Of a stretch of 64,000 nucleotides of DNA, positions 26,829 through 37,049 are shown in pieces. Origin of the DNA: Hyphomonas sp. Mor2 (GTDB taxonomy: Bacteria; Pseudomonadota; Alphaproteobacteria; Caulobacterales; Hyphomonadaceae); NCBI RefSeq assembly GCF_001854405.1, contig NZ_CP017718.1:2790001-2854000 (forward strand). The letters are read 5' to 3'. A model generated the notes under the pieces. That model saw only the letters and a list, made by a program, of their open reading frames with translations, made no database searches and was not told where the DNA came from. The position numbers and the translations under genes are program-made. Each line of letters opens with the position of its first letter. Position 1 is the first letter of the stretch.

Positions 26829-28814
26829 GTGACGCCGATTAAAGCATTAACCAGGTCCGTCGCGAGGGCGAGCTTCTCCAATGTGCTGACATTGGCCGCG
26901 ATGTCGCTCGGGCTGATGTTGTCTGGCGCGTTCACGGTTTTCTACTTTTCGCAGTCCTGGACGGCCTATGAAAACGCCCGTTATGACAGCGGAATTCAAG
27001 TCTCTCAAATGCTCAGCACCGCCTATGCTGACGGGAAAATGCCCGCCATCGAAATGGCGATGGAAGGCCCTCTGGCGGGTCGCGCCGTGCTGACAAATCC
27101 CGAAGGTGAAGTTCTGTTCGGCAGCATGGCGTCAGACTTCGCTCGCAAAGCCTCGACATTTCCTCTCAGCAATGACGGCGAAACACTGGGCACGCTAACT
27201 TACGCTCCAAACACCAAATATTCCCCACCTTTGCCGCACTGGCTCGCGGCTTTGCTGTGCCTCGCCATTTCTGCCATTTCAGCCCTCATCATGCGCGCCT
27301 TCGCTCGCACCGTTGGTCAATCCGTCAATCAGGCCACGCAGCTGATCAGCGACTACAGTCTGGCCGGTACAGGCCGTCGCCGCGTGACGGACTTCACATT
27401 CTCTGAGTTCCGTCAGCTCGCGCTCGAAACAACCCTCGCCACGCGACGCGTCGCAAAGGAACTGGAAAACCTCCGTGCCTCTGCCCGTATCGATGAACGC
27501 ACGGGACTGCTAACCGAACGTGCTTTTCACGATGAGGTCCGCGATACAATCCAGGGTCTCTCCCCCGCGGGTCATGCGGTTCTGGTCACCGTCGAGTTCG
27601 AACCGCAAACTCCAGGCGCAGACGGCTCCAATCTTAGCCTCTCCACGGACGCGCACACGGAGGTGGCTGATCGCCTTCGGATCTTTGCCAGTCAGTCGGC
27701 AGCAAAACATGGACACTTCCCGGACAACTGGTTGCTCGGCAGCCTGTTCGCCGAGAAGTATGCGATCCTGATCAAGGAAAATGTCACACGCGATGAAACC
27801 GCCGCGATCATTCGCGAACTGCTGGGTGAGTTCCGAATTCCGCTGCGTTTTCAGCAACAAACACTGCCTGTCTCTCTGCGCGGCTCGATCGTTTTGATGC
27901 CGCAGGATGGTGACAATCTGAACCGCGTGATGGATCGCGCCCAAGCTACAATTGAAGACCTCAAGCAGAAATCTCGCACCGGCTTCGCGTTCTACTCTCC
28001 CAAACTCGAGCGCCAGCGCGATGCCAAGCTGAAGCTGGAAGCCGAGCTGCGCCAGGCCGTCGCCGAAGATCGCTTCATTCCGCTGTTTCAGCCGAAGATT
28101 GACCTGCAAACCGGACGGATCTCAGGAACAGAAGCGCTGGCTCGCTGGCAGCTCGAAAATGGTCGCCTCGTCTCGCCTTCGGTGTTCATTGAGCTCGCCG
28201 AAGAAACCGGCCTGATCAGCCAGATCGGCGAGCAGATCATGCGCAAGGCTTGTATCGAAACCGCAAAATGGGCCCAGGAGGGTCACCGGGTAAATCTCGC
28301 CGTTAACGTTTCACCTCGCCAGTTTGAGAATGACAATCTTGCCGAAGCGATTCTCGACGCTCTGGCCAAATCTGGCCTGCCGCCACGCCAGTTCGAAATC
28401 GAGATCACGGAAAGCCTCGCTATTCAGCAACCCGAGCGGGTCCGCGCGGTGCTCGAGCCTCTGCAACGCCTCGGCATCAAACTCGCCATGGATGATTTCG
28501 GTACCGGGCACTCGAACCTCGCGGTTTTGACCCAGCTCGACTTCGACGTGTTCAAGATTGACCGCCAGTTTCTCACCGGCACGCCGCATGACCCTCAGGC
28601 CAATGCGATTGTTGACATGATCCTGTCCATGGCAAGCTCACTGGAGATGAAGATCGTCGGCGAAGGCATCGAAACCGAGGCGCAGGCTGAATTCCTGACC
28701 GAGCGCCAATGTGACATCGGCCAGGGCTTCCTCTACAGCCCACCCGTGACGGCGCAAGCGTTCGGAGAAATGCTGAAATCTCAACCCTTTATGGCGAAGC
28801 GCATGACAGCGTAA
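26829..28814 (+). CDS. Membrane GGDEF(degenerate)-EAL c-di-GMP phosphodiesterase
   Basis: A 661-residue protein: two N-terminal membrane segments (about residues 18-40 and 133-158) bounding a periplasmic sensor, then a GGDEF domain and an EAL domain. The GGDEF site reads SLFAEKY near residue 305, so cyclase activity is unlikely. The EAL domain is intact: E435-A-L-A-R, NVSPRQF, EIEITES, D555DFGTGHS and the KIDRQFL and EGIETEAQ motifs. It should hydrolyse c-di-GMP. The GTG at 26829 with GAAGG seven bases upstream is chosen over a TTG at 26805. Confidence 0.88.
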   Translation: MTPIKALTRSVARASFSNVLTLAAMSLGLMLSGAFTVFYFSQSWTAYENARYDSGIQVSQMLSTAYADGKMPAIEMAMEGPLAGRAVLTNPEGEVLFGSMASDFARKASTFPLSNDGETLGTLTYAPNTKYSPPLPHWLAALLCLAISAISALIMRAFARTVGQSVNQATQLISDYSLAGTGRRRVTDFTFSEFRQLALETTLATRRVAKELENLRASARIDERTGLLTERAFHDEVRDTIQGLSPAGHAVLVTVEFEPQTPGADGSNLSLSTDAHTEVADRLRIFASQSAAKHGHFPDNWLLGSLFAEKYAILIKENVTRDETAAIIRELLGEFRIPLRFQQQTLPVSLRGSIVLMPQDGDNLNRVMDRAQATIEDLKQKSRTGFAFYSPKLERQRDAKLKLEAELRQAVAEDRFIPLFQPKIDLQTGRISGTEALARWQLENGRLVSPSVFIELAEETGLISQIGEQIMRKACIETAKWAQEGHRVNLAVNVSPRQFENDNLAEAILDALAKSGLPPRQFEIEITESLAIQQPERVRAVLEPLQRLGIKLAMDDFGTGHSNLAVLTQLDFDVFKIDRQFLTGTPHDPQANAIVDMILSMASSLEMKIVGEGIETEAQAEFLTERQCDIGQGFLYSPPVTAQAFGEMLKSQPFMAKRMTA

Positions 28815-28873
28815 CCGCAGTTGAAGCGATCCGGGGCTTGCTTTTTTAGGATTTCCCGGCCATTTAGAGTTTT

Positions 28874-29434
28874 ATGATAAACGATAAATCTTCCATCGGC
28901 CCGGAATGGCATGGCACGACCATTCTCGCCGTCAGAACCGACAAGCACGTGGCCATGCTGAGCGACGGGCAGGTGTCCATGGGTCAGACCGTCATGAAGG
29001 GCAATGCCCGCAAGGTCCGCCGGATTGGCGGCGGCGCCATTCTTGCCGGATTTGCCGGCGCGACCGCTGACGCCTTTACCCTGTTCGAACGCCTTGAGCA
29101 AAAGCTGGAACGCTTCCCTAATCAGCTCCAGCGCGCCGCCGTCGAACTCGCCAAGGAATGGCGCACGGAAAAGTACCTGCAGAAACTGGAAGCGCTTCTG
29201 ATCGTCGCCGACAAGGAAACCACGCTTGTGATTACTGGCTCGGGCGATGTGCTGGAGCCTGAATATCCGGTTGTTGCCGTCGGGTCTGGCGGGAATTACG
29301 CACTGTCCGCCGCGCGGGCGCTGGTCGATTATGAGAAGGATGCGGAAACACTCGGCCGCAAGGCGATGGAAATCGCAGCCGATATCTGCGTCTACACCAA
29401 TGCCCATTTCACTGTGGAGGTCCTCGATGTTTGA
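28874..29434 (+). CDS. hslV: HslV protease subunit
   Basis: HslV (ClpQ) is the proteasome-like peptidase of the HslVU machine. The 186-residue protein has a 14-residue propeptide before the catalytic threonine ([10 protein letters not shown], Thr15), and [38 protein letters not shown] and [15 protein letters not shown]. The coding end overlaps the next gene by eight bases. Confidence 0.97.
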   Translation: MINDKSSIGPEWHGTTILAVRTDKHVAMLSDGQVSMGQTVMKGNARKVRRIGGGAILAGFAGATADAFTLFERLEQKLERFPNQLQRAAVELAKEWRTEKYLQKLEALLIVADKETTLVITGSGDVLEPEYPVVAVGSGGNYALSAARALVDYEKDAETLGRKAMEIAADICVYTNAHFTVEVLDV

Positions 29435-30560
29435 TCGATCTGATCTGCGCGCAGCGGTGGGCGCCAACGTTCTGAGCGCGGATCAGGCGTCCCGGCTTGA
29501 AGCTTTCCTGCTGTCCCGCAAAGATGATGGCGCCGGGAACGAAGTGGTCGGGCAGGAAAATCTGCGCTTCCTCGCCAATTTCAATGATGTGTTCATCACG
29601 CTCGGCCTGATCATCCTGTTTATCGGTGTTTCGACCATGGTCGGAATGATCGCCACGCCAGCGTTAGCGCAAGGCAACATCCTGGCGGGTGTCCTGTCGG
29701 CCTTTATCGTAGGTGGTCTGGCCTGGGCCCTGCTCGAATATTTCTGTGGGCGGCGTCGCTTATTGTTGCCCAGCATGGCGCTGACTCTGATTTTTGCTGG
29801 CTTTGTCGCTCTGGGCGTGACCGCCTTTGTGGCGAACTCAATGATTGGCAACACGAGGATGGAGGATTTTGAGTTCGACGTCTTCGCCGCGTTCAGCATG
29901 ACAGGACGCCTCGGCATTACGGCATTTCTTGCCGCCGCAGCGGCAGCTGCCGCGATCTACTTGCGCTTCCGGTTGCCGTTCTCATTGGCGGTGATTGCCC
30001 TCGGCGTGGCCGGCGCGATCTATATGTCGCTCGCCTTGTTCGGCAATGTCGCGATGCTGATTGGCGGGGCTGGTTTTTTCCTGATGGGCTTGTGCACGCT
30101 GTCAATCGCGATCTGGTACGACATGAAGGATCCCGAGCGCATTCGGAAAGCCTCGGACAATGCGTTCTGGCTGCACCTCGCTGCCGCGCCTCAAGTCATC
30201 ATTGGGGTCAGCACCATGGTCACTGGCTCCAACATCTTCGCCGGATCAACCAGCGGAACAGACAATGCCACGCAAGGGCTCACTTTGCTGGGCGTGCTGC
30301 TCGCCATCGGTCTGGTATCGCTGGCCCTGAACCGCCGTGCCCTGATCGCAGCAAGCCTGGTCACCTTCATCATCACGCTGAGCTTTGTGTTGAGCCGAGC
30401 CGGCCTCGACGCCTCCAATATATTCATAATGGTCACCATTCTGATCGGCAGTGGCGTCGTCCTGCTGGGCGCAGGTTGGAAAACGGCGCGCAGGGCTGCG
30501 CTTGTAATTTTCCCGAAAGGCGGCACATGGGGTCGAGTATTCCCGCCTGAACCGGCCTGA
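29427..30560 (+). CDS. Polytopic membrane protein between hslV and hslU
   Basis: A 377-residue membrane protein with a short cytoplasmic N-terminus (residues 1-50, including [16 protein letters not shown]) and about ten hydrophobic segments. It may be related to DUF2157-like membrane proteins, but I cannot name the family with confidence. Its ATG lies inside the hslV 3' end (eight-base overlap) and its stop is ten bases before hslU, so it is embedded in the hslVU operon. A role in membrane protein quality control or stress is only a guess from context. Confidence 0.75.
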   Translation: MFDRSDLRAAVGANVLSADQASRLEAFLLSRKDDGAGNEVVGQENLRFLANFNDVFITLGLIILFIGVSTMVGMIATPALAQGNILAGVLSAFIVGGLAWALLEYFCGRRRLLLPSMALTLIFAGFVALGVTAFVANSMIGNTRMEDFEFDVFAAFSMTGRLGITAFLAAAAAAAAIYLRFRLPFSLAVIALGVAGAIYMSLALFGNVAMLIGGAGFFLMGLCTLSIAIWYDMKDPERIRKASDNAFWLHLAAAPQVIIGVSTMVTGSNIFAGSTSGTDNATQGLTLLGVLLAIGLVSLALNRRALIAASLVTFIITLSFVLSRAGLDASNIFIMVTILIGSGVVLLGAGWKTARRAALVIFPKGGTWGRVFPPEPA

Positions 30561-30570
30561 GAGACGCTTT

Positions 30571-31875
30571 ATGACCACACTGACGCCTGCCGAGATCGTC
30601 TCGGAGCTCGATCGCCACATTGTTGGACAGACGGATGCCAAGCGCGCCGTCGCCCTCGCCTTGCGAAATCGCTGGCGCCGCAAACAGGCCCCGGAAGGAT
30701 TGCGTGAGGAGATCACACCGAAGAACATCCTGATGATCGGACCGACCGGCGTCGGCAAGACAGAAGTCTCGCGGCGACTCGCAAAACTCGCGAATGCGCC
30801 TTTCCTGAAAGTCGAAGCGACCAAGTTTACCGAAGTGGGCTATGTCGGCCGTGATGTTGAACAGATCGTCCGTGATCTGGTCGAAGCGGCCATTGGCATG
30901 CTGCGCGAACAGAAACGCAAGACGGTGGAAGAGCAAGCCCGCGATACGGCCGAAGAACGCCTTCTGGACGCGCTGGTGGGCAGCGATGCGCAATCCTCGA
31001 CCCGAGAAGTGTTCCGCCGAAAGCTGCGCGATGGAGAGCTGGACGACAAATCCGTCGATATTGATCTCGCCGAGACCAGCAATCCCATGCAGACCATGGA
31101 CTTCCCCGGTGGCGGTGGCTCGATGGGCATGATCAATCTTGGCGACATGCTCGGCAAAGCGATGGGTCAGCGCACCAAGCGCGTGCGCACGACCGTGGCC
31201 GAGGCCTACAAGCCGCTCATCGACGAAGAAGCCGACAAACTGATCGATGAAGATACCATCGCCCGCGAGGCGGTTCGGGCGGTCGAAGAAGATGGCATCG
31301 TGTTTCTCGACGAGATCGACAAGGTTGCAGGGTCTTCAGGGCGTTCGGGCGCCGATGTCAGCCGCGAAGGCGTTCAGCGCGACTTGCTGCCACTGATTGA
31401 AGGCACAACGGTCTCCACGAAGCGCGGCCCGGTAAAGACTGACCATATCCTGTTCATCGCTTCAGGCGCTTTTCATGTGGCCAAGCCATCCGATCTATTG
31501 CCGGAGCTGCAAGGGCGCCTGCCCATACGCGTCGAACTGACGGCGCTTACACGCGATGATATGCGCCGCATTCTGGTCGAACCGGAAGCCTCTCTTATTC
31601 GTCAGCACCAGGCGCTCATGAACGCCGAAGACGTCACGCTGGAATTTGAAGAAGCCGCCATCGACGCCCTCGCCGATCTCGCCGTCAAGGTGAATGACAC
31701 GGTCGAGAATATCGGTGCGCGCCGCCTCCACACTGTGATGGAGCGCTTGCTGGATGAGATCAGTTTCACAGCCTCGGACCGCAAGGGTGAAACCGTGACC
31801 ATTAGCGAAGACTATGTCACCGCGCAGCTGTCCGACCTGGTCGGCAATGCGGACCTGTCCAAGTTCATTCTGTAG
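30571..31875 (+). CDS. hslU: HslU ATPase subunit
   Basis: HslU (ClpY) unfolds substrates and feeds them to HslV. The 434-residue AAA+ protein has Walker A GPTGVGKT (57-64), Walker [10 protein letters not shown], a sensor region [28 protein letters not shown] and the C-terminal docking tail LSKFIL. The inserted I-domain (about 110-240) includes a GGGGSMGM stretch. Confidence 0.97.
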   Translation: MTTLTPAEIVSELDRHIVGQTDAKRAVALALRNRWRRKQAPEGLREEITPKNILMIGPTGVGKTEVSRRLAKLANAPFLKVEATKFTEVGYVGRDVEQIVRDLVEAAIGMLREQKRKTVEEQARDTAEERLLDALVGSDAQSSTREVFRRKLRDGELDDKSVDIDLAETSNPMQTMDFPGGGGSMGMINLGDMLGKAMGQRTKRVRTTVAEAYKPLIDEEADKLIDEDTIAREAVRAVEEDGIVFLDEIDKVAGSSGRSGADVSREGVQRDLLPLIEGTTVSTKRGPVKTDHILFIASGAFHVAKPSDLLPELQGRLPIRVELTALTRDDMRRILVEPEASLIRQHQALMNAEDVTLEFEEAAIDALADLAVKVNDTVENIGARRLHTVMERLLDEISFTASDRKGETVTISEDYVTAQLSDLVGNADLSKFIL

Positions 31876-31883
31876 ACCTGTTC

Positions 31884-32816
31884 TCAATCGACAAACACAT
31901 TCGCAGGCGCCTTGGAGCCTTTTTGTGAGGTCTGTCCCGCGCCGCGCTGGGCGATCAGGATCCCGATCAGGATGAGCAAGCCGCCTCCGGCCTGGATAGG
32001 GGCGAGGGGTTCGTCGAACAGACGCCAGGAAATCGCCGCGGCGACCACAGGCTGAACCACGACGAGCACACCAGCGACGGCGGCTGGCGTATGCCCAAGG
32101 CCCGTAATGATCAGCCCCTGTCCACCCACCTGAACGACCAGGGCGAGGAAAAGCGGAACCATAAACCCGCTGAGATCTGAGGGCAGGAAGCTCTCGCCGA
32201 AGACCAGAACCAACACGCCCGCGACAATGATCTCGAATGCGGTCAGCCAGAAGATCGTTTCCAGACCGCCCAGGGTCCGACGCGCGACTTTCGATGCCAC
32301 GATGTAACAAGAAACGAGGAGTGCGGCCCCTAGTGCGAGCGCATCACCGCGGAGATCTGTCTTGCCATCTGCACCGCCGCCCAGAGTCAGTGCGGCGGCG
32401 CCGGCCATGGCGATCAGGGCGGCCACGAACCAAATCGAAGTCGGTTTTTCCTTCAGAAAAATCCAAGCCGTCAGCCCGACCGCAACATTGCCCAGATTAA
32501 CGATAAAGGTTGAGTTCGCCACCGTCGTGAAGGTCAGCGCCCAATGCCAGAGGCCGATATCCAAAGCGAAACAGACCGCAGCTATGACGACAAACTTGTT
32601 CGGCCTGGCCGGTAAGCGTCGCTGAACCAGCAGAACCAGAAGGAACAGAACCGGCAGCGCGAATACATAGCGCCAGAAGGCAATCGCCTGTGGCCCCAGA
32701 TCATCGAGCCCGAGCCTGAGACCGATTGGCGCAAAGCCGATACAAACCCCGCCCATAAAGACGAGGAGCGGCCCGAACCAGACCGGGAGTGACGTCTGCG
32801 CTTGTGTGTCTGACAT
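31884..32816 (-). CDS. EamA/DMT superfamily transporter
   Basis: A 310-residue inner-membrane protein with ten predicted helices in two EamA repeats (about residues 14-150 and 165-300). Motifs AFWRYVFALPVLFLL and VVQPVVAAAISWRLFDEPLAPIQAGG are typical. Such proteins export amino acids, nucleosides or metabolites. It converges on hslU and lies one base after gluQRS; the cargo is unknown. Confidence 0.88.
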   Translation of the reverse strand: MSDTQAQTSLPVWFGPLLVFMGGVCIGFAPIGLRLGLDDLGPQAIAFWRYVFALPVLFLLVLLVQRRLPARPNKFVVIAAVCFALDIGLWHWALTFTTVANSTFIVNLGNVAVGLTAWIFLKEKPTSIWFVAALIAMAGAAALTLGGGADGKTDLRGDALALGAALLVSCYIVASKVARRTLGGLETIFWLTAFEIIVAGVLVLVFGESFLPSDLSGFMVPLFLALVVQVGGQGLIITGLGHTPAAVAGVLVVVQPVVAAAISWRLFDEPLAPIQAGGGLLILIGILIAQRGAGQTSQKGSKAPANVFVD

Positions 32817-32817
32817 G

Positions 32818-33639
32818 TTATGTGAACCCCAACCGCGCCCGGACCTGATCCGCCGTCATACCGTCGGCGCGCAGGCTCGCAAGTGAAATGCTCTGCTGCC
32901 GCTTCGAGAGTTTGTGTCCCGCCTCGTCCAGAACCAGCGCATGGTGTTCATAGATGGGCGCGGGCCAGCCCATCAGGGCCTGAAGCAGAGTTTGAACATG
33001 CGGCGCATCGATCAGGTCCTCACCGCGAATGATGTCGGTTATGCCCTGTCGCGCATCATCATGCGTGGCGGCGACATGATAGGCGCTGGGACTATCCTTG
33101 CGCGCCAAGACAATATCACCTTCTCGGCCAGGATCGACGGGCCGTGTCTCGATCCCTGCTTTCGTTCGTTCCGCATAGGTCAGAGCATCCCATTGCGCTC
33201 CCAGCACGTCGCGGCAGGCTGATAGCGAGAGGCGCCAGGCAAACACGTCCCCGGCTTCCAGACGCTCGCTTTCTTCATCTTGACCAAGCCGGCCGGGCCG
33301 AAGCGGATCTGCAAGCCTGGAAAGCTCTGTGCGCGAGCGAAAGCAGCGATAGGTCAGGCCACGCGCGGTGAGCGCTTCAACAATGGCCGCATAGTCGGGA
33401 AAGTATTCCGATTGAACCCGCACGGGCTCAGGCCAGGTCAGGCCAAGCCAGCGCAAATCCTCAAAGATCGCTGTGGTATATTCCGGCCGGCAGCGCGTTG
33501 TATCGATATCTTCGATCCGCAGCAGAACCTCACCGCCCGCTTCTGCCGCGCGCCGCCAGACGTGCAGCGCAGAGGCCGCGTGTCCGAGGTGCAGATAATA
33601 GGTTGGCGACGGCGCAAACCGGGTCCGGAACAGGCTCAA
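32818..33639 (-). CDS. gluQ: Glutamyl-Q tRNA(Asp) synthetase
   Basis: GluQRS, a truncated glutamyl-tRNA synthetase paralogue that attaches glutamate to queuosine of tRNA(Asp). The 273-residue protein has the class I motifs HLGH (17-20, in APSPTYYLHLGHA) and KLSKRQQS near residue 240, and lacks an anticodon-binding domain. The zinc knuckle is reduced: YRCFRSR rather than a full four-Cys set. Confidence 0.93.
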   Translation of the reverse strand: MSLFRTRFAPSPTYYLHLGHAASALHVWRRAAEAGGEVLLRIEDIDTTRCRPEYTTAIFEDLRWLGLTWPEPVRVQSEYFPDYAAIVEALTARGLTYRCFRSRTELSRLADPLRPGRLGQDEESERLEAGDVFAWRLSLSACRDVLGAQWDALTYAERTKAGIETRPVDPGREGDIVLARKDSPSAYHVAATHDDARQGITDIIRGEDLIDAPHVQTLLQALMGWPAPIYEHHALVLDEAGHKLSKRQQSISLASLRADGMTADQVRARLGFT

Positions 33640-33758
33640 CTGTGGTCTCCCTGACGCAGCTTGCAGGCGAATCTTGCCCTAGCAGCCATTTGGCATTGCG
33701 AGAATGCCTGTCTCTGCGGTATCGGAAAGCTGAATGTCGACATGGCTGGATGTAAAGT

Positions 33759-34805
33759 ATGCCCACGCAGCTTGCCCCCCTGATGGATTGGTTCAATGCG
33801 ACCATTGCCGGCTCCACACTGTGGAGCGGAATTGGCTTTGCGACCGCGATCCTGCTCGGACTCTTCCTGGTCTGGCAGGTGATACGGCTCGCCCTACGCG
33901 GCGGGCGCGCGCTCACAGACACGCTGGCCAGCCGTAAGCGCCGCTCGACGCAAGGCTTCGGGATCGCCGTGGCGCCCATTGTCGGGCCAGGCGGAAACCG
34001 TCAGACGAAAGCCGTGCTTGACGCTTTGAAAACACATTTGGGTCTGTTCACCTTCGGCTCGCCTTTTGAGATCGTGAAAGCCCCGCGCATTCGCACGCGC
34101 GGGGCCAAGGGCTTGCGCTCCTCCGCGATCCGTTATCTCGAGAAATCGTCCACCGATCTCGTCCTGTGGGGCACGCGCCCAGGCGGCAAGAAAAAACCCT
34201 CCGAAATTGAGATCCTGTCCTGTTCCGGCTCGCTCGCGCCGGTGGATGCTCTGCATTTCGAAGGCCGTTTCCCGCACATGACGCCTGAGAACCGGGAGAC
34301 AACCTCCAAGATCGTTGCCTATCTCGTTGCGCGCGCCTTGCAGCCGGGCCTGTCAGATGGCAGCGCATTCAAGGCCGAAAAACTTGAACCGGTGGCGGAC
34401 ATTCTGGTCAGCTGTCTTGAAGATCAAAACGCGGTCCAGGGCCGCACTCGGCAGACGCTGGAGCACGACTATTCATCCATGGCTCTGCATATTGGCGGCG
34501 AAACCCATTTGAAACGGGTGGCCGAGCTGCGTCGAAAGCGCTTGAGCTCGGACGAGAATTTGCCGGCATCGTTTGAAGTCCATGCGCGAATTGACCTTGG
34601 CCGCGCCTTGCTCGGTCTGTCTGCGATTAATTTCGATCCCGTTCGCGTGCGCGAAGCCATGGACCATTTGAAGATTGCGGTCGAGATGCTGAAGGCCGAT
34701 CCGATCCTGCAGATGGCGCAGCAAACCAATCAAGCGGTTCAGCAGGGACAGTCCATGCTCGCCAATCGCAAGCGCTTTTCCGTGACAGGTGGCTCGACTC
34801 TCTAG
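33759..34805 (+). CDS. Single-pass membrane protein of unknown function
   Basis: A 348-residue protein with one membrane helix at about residues 22-45, a basic stop ([17 protein letters not shown]) and a soluble C-terminal part of about 280 residues. The part from [24 protein letters not shown] looks like an alpha/beta fold; the C-terminal third is helical and may hold TPR-like repeats ([19 protein letters not shown]). No family is recognised. It converges on msrA. Confidence 0.65.
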   Translation: MPTQLAPLMDWFNATIAGSTLWSGIGFATAILLGLFLVWQVIRLALRGGRALTDTLASRKRRSTQGFGIAVAPIVGPGGNRQTKAVLDALKTHLGLFTFGSPFEIVKAPRIRTRGAKGLRSSAIRYLEKSSTDLVLWGTRPGGKKKPSEIEILSCSGSLAPVDALHFEGRFPHMTPENRETTSKIVAYLVARALQPGLSDGSAFKAEKLEPVADILVSCLEDQNAVQGRTRQTLEHDYSSMALHIGGETHLKRVAELRRKRLSSDENLPASFEVHARIDLGRALLGLSAINFDPVRVREAMDHLKIAVEMLKADPILQMAQQTNQAVQQGQSMLANRKRFSVTGGSTL

Positions 34806-35458
34806 TCGAGCGCGTGAGCGCCCGGCATCGGGCAGCTGACGCCCGTCCCCCCAATCCCACAATACCCACCAGGATTCTTGGCCAGGTATTGCTGGTGATA
34901 GTCTTCGGCTGGGTAGAACGCGTCCAGCGACTTGATTTCGGTCGTGATCTCACCCCGGCCTGCCGCGGTCAGTGCTGCCTGGTATGAGACCTTGCTGGAA
35001 TTGACAGCCGCCAGGTCGTCCGGATCGGACGTATAGATGGCCGAGCGGTACTGGGTGCCAATATCATTGCCCTGCCGCATCCCCTGGGTCGGATCATGGC
35101 TTTCCCAGAACACTTTCAGCAAGGCGTCCAGAGAGACTTGCTCCGGATCATAGACAACGCGCACCACTTCCGTGTGACCGGTCTGGCCTGAGCACGCTTC
35201 CTCATAGGTCGGGTTGGGCGTATAGCCGCCAGCATAGCCCACCTGGGTCACGAACACCCCTTCTGTTTCCCAGAACACACGCTCCGCCCCCCAGAAACAG
35301 CCAAGCGCGAAAACAATTTCGCGCAAGCCGTTCTCGGCCGGCGTCGCAAGGTCGCGGCCAGTGACGAAATGCGACGCAGCGGTCGGAATCGCCATGGCCC
35401 GTCCCGGCAAGGCAGTATCGCGATCTGGCAGAGCGAGTGGTTTGCGAGAGAACAGCAT
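34802..35458 (-). CDS. msrA: Peptide methionine sulfoxide reductase A
   Basis: MsrA repairs the S-epimer of methionine sulfoxide. The 218-residue protein has catalytic Cys54 in [36 protein letters not shown] and YRSAIY; resolving cysteines may be those in the C-terminal [14 protein letters not shown]. An N-terminal extension of about 40 residues precedes the domain; no clear signal peptide is seen. Confidence 0.95.
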   Translation of the reverse strand: MLFSRKPLALPDRDTALPGRAMAIPTAASHFVTGRDLATPAENGLREIVFALGCFWGAERVFWETEGVFVTQVGYAGGYTPNPTYEEACSGQTGHTEVVRVVYDPEQVSLDALLKVFWESHDPTQGMRQGNDIGTQYRSAIYTSDPDDLAAVNSSKVSYQAALTAAGRGEITTEIKSLDAFYPAEDYHQQYLAKNPGGYCGIGGTGVSCPMPGAHALD

Positions 35459-35566
35459 AATGGTCTCCTGTGAAGAGCGAGTCAGAGCCTAATATGGGCG
35501 AAGTGCAGCAGACTGCAATGAGATGGCTTGCGATATTGCTCACCTCAAGTATACACCGCCGCTTAC

Positions 35567-35657
35567 GGTGAGGTGGCCGAGTGGTCGAAGGCGCACGCCT
35601 GGAACGCGTGTAGGCGGTATCCCCGTCTCCAGGGTTCGAATCCCTGTCTCACCGCCA
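35567..35657 (+). tRNA. tRNA-Ser (GGA)
   Basis: A 91-base class II tRNA. The acceptor GGTGAGG pairs with TCTCACC, with discriminator G and an encoded CCA. The anticodon loop CTGGAAC in the stem CACGC/GCGTG gives anticodon GGA (serine). A long variable arm (about 35611-35633) and the T-loop GGTTCGAATCC are present. It sits at the boundary between the core genes and the catabolic region to its right, a common integration position. Confidence 0.95.
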
Positions 35658-35844
35658 TTTTTCTACATTAGTACGCTGTAATAGAGTTCTTTTTAGTTTT
35701 ATCGGGTAACTCAACCCCACCATTAACCCCACCACACTCAATCGCATTCGCTTTTGGCCCAAAACTGGATATTGGAGGCTTGAGAGAACCTGACACCTCC
35801 CGACTTAGCAAACGAGGCATCCGCGAAACCGAGTTTGCCGTTAT
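35658..35844. other. Gap after tRNA-Ser, possible integration scar
   Basis: 187 bases, more A+T-rich than the surroundings. It contains AACCCCACCA twice in tandem (near 35712-35734). The minus strand has a short open stretch ending in a stop near 35686, with no recognisable product. No integrase gene or exact duplicate of the tRNA 3' end was seen by eye. Confidence 0.4.
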
Positions 35845-37047
35845 TCAATGGCGACCGGTGATCACGCGGTCGGACAGTAGTTTCTCAATCTCTGCAGCCG
35901 ACAAACCCAACTCTTGTGCGATCGCCATGGAGTGTTCACCCAATGCCGGACACGGTCCCTCTATGGTCGCAGCGAATCCATCAAATCGGATCGGTGGCTC
36001 CGCGACTCGAATATCGCCAAGGCGCGGATGGTTTTGTTCTGCGACGGCGCCTATTGCGCGCACCTGATCCTGTTCAACCACCTCGCCAACTGTCAGACAT
36101 GGCGCGCATGGAATGTCCCTGGACTTGAGCCCCTCAATCACCTGCGTGACCGGAAGCGTGATGAGAAGCGCTGCGAGCTTGGTCGCAATTTCGGCAACGA
36201 ACGCCTCCGGAGAATCTGGCGCAGTACCGGCTCCTGACTGCAGGTCAACATACTGTCCGAGAAACTCAAGCAAGGCCATCCAATGCGCCTGTGTCGCTGG
36301 GGCGATCGTGACCCGTCCATCCGCACACGCATATGTCCGCAGCTGGTCGCGCAACGCAGGCTGTTGGAGCGCGTCTTCCGCGAGCAGAGTCTGGTTCATC
36401 ATCCCGTCGGGAAACAGAAAGAAGATGCAGGCTTGCAACATGGAGACATCGACATCCTGTCCCTTCCCCGTGCGCTCCCGGGTCAGCAATGCAGACTGGA
36501 TTCCTTGGACGACCGTATAGGCGGTCACCTTGTCGGCTATAAGCGTATTGACCAGCTGCGGGGCGCCATCAATCGCCTGGATATCGGTAAAGCCGGACAG
36601 CGCCTGCACCACCTGATCATAGGCTGGATCCTTGGCCATCGGCCCCTCGCGTCCAAAACCGGATACGGCCGCGAAGATTAGACGCGGATTGTCCCGGCGC
36701 AACTGCTCGCGTCCAAGAGAGAGCTTCTCCATGACGCCAGCACGGTAATTGTGAATGATGATGTCAGCGTCTTTTGCCAGGGCCTGGACCAGCGCCTGAC
36801 CGTCAGGATCTTTCAGATTCACGGCGAGGCTGCGTTTGCCACGATTACAATTGGCGAATAGAGCCGAGATGCCGTCCTTTTGCGTCCCGATATAGCGCAT
36901 CGGATCGCCAATATCATTCGGCTCAACTTTGATCACTTCTGCGCCTAGCGCGGCCAGCATCATGGTCGCAAACGAGGCGGTGATCATAGTTGAAAGTTCG
37001 ATCACTTTGATGCCATCGAGCGGCAGGGCTTGCTGCGGATCAGACAT
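35845..37047 (-). CDS. CaiB/BaiF family III CoA transferase
   Basis: A 400-residue family III CoA transferase, which moves CoA from one thioester to another acid through an enzyme-aspartyl intermediate. The catalytic Asp is Asp144 in AYDQVVQALSG; GAEVIKVEPNDIGDPMR and NCNRGKRSLAVNLKDPDG are family motifs. ATG 37047 follows directly after the esterase stop at 37050, so the two are in one operon (TonB receptor-esterase-transferase). It could activate the carboxylate released by the esterase. Confidence 0.93.
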   Translation of the reverse strand: MSDPQQALPLDGIKVIELSTMITASFATMMLAALGAEVIKVEPNDIGDPMRYIGTQKDGISALFANCNRGKRSLAVNLKDPDGQALVQALAKDADIIIHNYRAGVMEKLSLGREQLRRDNPRLIFAAVSGFGREGPMAKDPAYDQVVQALSGFTDIQAIDGAPQLVNTLIADKVTAYTVVQGIQSALLTRERTGKGQDVDVSMLQACIFFLFPDGMMNQTLLAEDALQQPALRDQLRTYACADGRVTIAPATQAHWMALLEFLGQYVDLQSGAGTAPDSPEAFVAEIATKLAALLITLPVTQVIEGLKSRDIPCAPCLTVGEVVEQDQVRAIGAVAEQNHPRLGDIRVAEPPIRFDGFAATIEGPCPALGEHSMAIAQELGLSAAEIEKLLSDRVITGRH

Positions 37048-37049
37048 GC

